Shown here piece after piece: positions 63,888 to 64,000 of a DNA stretch of 64,000 nt. Position 1 is the stretch's first letter, and each line of letters starts with the position of its first letter. The translations under genes and the position numbers were made by a program. Under the pieces are notes generated by a model. That model was given only the letters and a program-made list of their open reading frames with translations. It ran no database searches and was not told the origin of the DNA. Source of the DNA: an uncultured Alphaproteobacteria bacterium. Lineage in GTDB: Bacteria > Pseudomonadota > Alphaproteobacteria > HIMB59 > GCA-002718135. Location: positions 1-64,000 of the forward strand of contig CACMEY010000006.1 of the NCBI GenBank assembly GCA_902612805.1. The letters run 5' to 3'.

Positions 63888-64000
63888 TAGTTTCTTATAG
63901 ATGCATCAAGCGATTTAGATATTTCGTCTATTATTTTATTTGATAATTCCTCAATTTCTTGATCATTGAATGTTTTATCTTGAGGTTGAAGTAAAACCCT
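63887..64000 (-). CDS. pheT: Phenylalanyl-tRNA synthetase beta subunit, C-terminal fragment
   Basis: Last 37 residues of a gene entering from beyond the right edge, in frame to the TAA at 63887-63889. [37 protein letters not shown] matches the end of the PheT FDX-ACB anticodon-binding domain. That domain typically has a 'R(L/V)xLQxxDxTLTDxEI' strand, a helix and a terminal Arg. Only a short fragment is seen, so the call rests on this pattern. Confidence 0.72.
   Translation of the reverse strand, partial: RVLLQPQDKTFNDQEIEELSNKIIDEISKSLDASIRN

Overview
The window is a compact, very AT-rich chromosomal segment of an alphaproteobacterium. Supporting evidence includes the cytochrome bc1 operon petABC, a COQ9 homologue, an NDUFAF7-type methyltransferase, a UbiK-family accessory factor, and an SRP RNA gene directly upstream of dnaX. 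The strong A/T codon bias, the near absence of intergenic DNA and the frequent 1-4 bp gene overlaps suggest a streamlined marine lineage (SAR11 or a SAR11-like group such as HIMB59/AEGEAN-169). That placement is inference. I see no phage, insertion sequence, CRISPR array or frameshifted gene.

Layout. 1-4.5 kb: an OmpR/EnvZ-type two-component pair (response regulator cut by the left edge), then a minus-strand group csaA, COQ9, proC, YbjN-like and ubiK-like. 4.5-10.5 kb: plus-strand housekeeping genes lgt, NDUFAF7-like, pgeF, prs, rplY, pth and ychF. 10.5-14.5 kb: petABC (minus), trmL and a pirin. 14.5-20 kb: a zinc-homeostasis region. It holds a 27-residue peptide with nine cysteines, an uncharacterised CHEPDCPP protein, a WD40 protein, a COG0523 GTPase, znuA with a long Asp/His repeat, znuCB and a Fur-family regulator (zur). 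A near-perfect Zur-type palindrome sits between the divergent znuA and znuC genes.

20-29 kb: cca, a PPOx-family flavoprotein and panC, then rpmH-rnpA-yidD-yidC-engB-argB-HAD-dapD-dapE, a long co-directional run for RNA processing, membrane insertion and amino-acid synthesis. 29-38 kb: an accessory minus-strand catabolic/transport cassette. It has a Tat-exported solute-binding protein, a creatininase-family amidohydrolase, an uncharacterised barrel-like protein, a metallo-beta-lactamase-fold hydrolase, two ABC permeases, a Gfo/Idh dehydrogenase, a GT4 glycosyltransferase and a GhrA-like dehydrogenase. No ATP-binding subunit is present.

38-49 kb: a 58-residue orphan ORF sharing a bidirectional terminator with pepP, a threonine dehydratase, DUF1289 and CIA30 proteins. 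These are followed by truA, fmt, def, recR, ybaB, dnaX, ffs, pheA and kdsB (minus), a membrane-anchored cytochrome c and a HisN-type phosphatase. 49-57.5 kb: a complete Yej-type peptide ABC transporter (yejABEF) followed by a TPR-methyltransferase fusion. 57.5-62 kb: two tandem entericidin-like lipoproteins, an FkbM methyltransferase, tRNA-Ser(GGA), an SGNH hydrolase, a GT22-like mannosyltransferase and a GT2 glycosyltransferase. This looks like a surface-glycan neighbourhood. 62 kb to the end: lepA and the C-terminus of pheT.

The features most worth following up are the zinc module with its two undescribed small proteins, the ATPase-less ABC/creatininase cassette, the tandem entericidin-like pair, the 58-aa orphan, and the six convergent gene pairs whose stop codons overlap by exactly four bases. 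No stretch longer than 300 bases lacks a gene. The longest gap is about 250 bp (37860-38112) and holds a palindrome described below.
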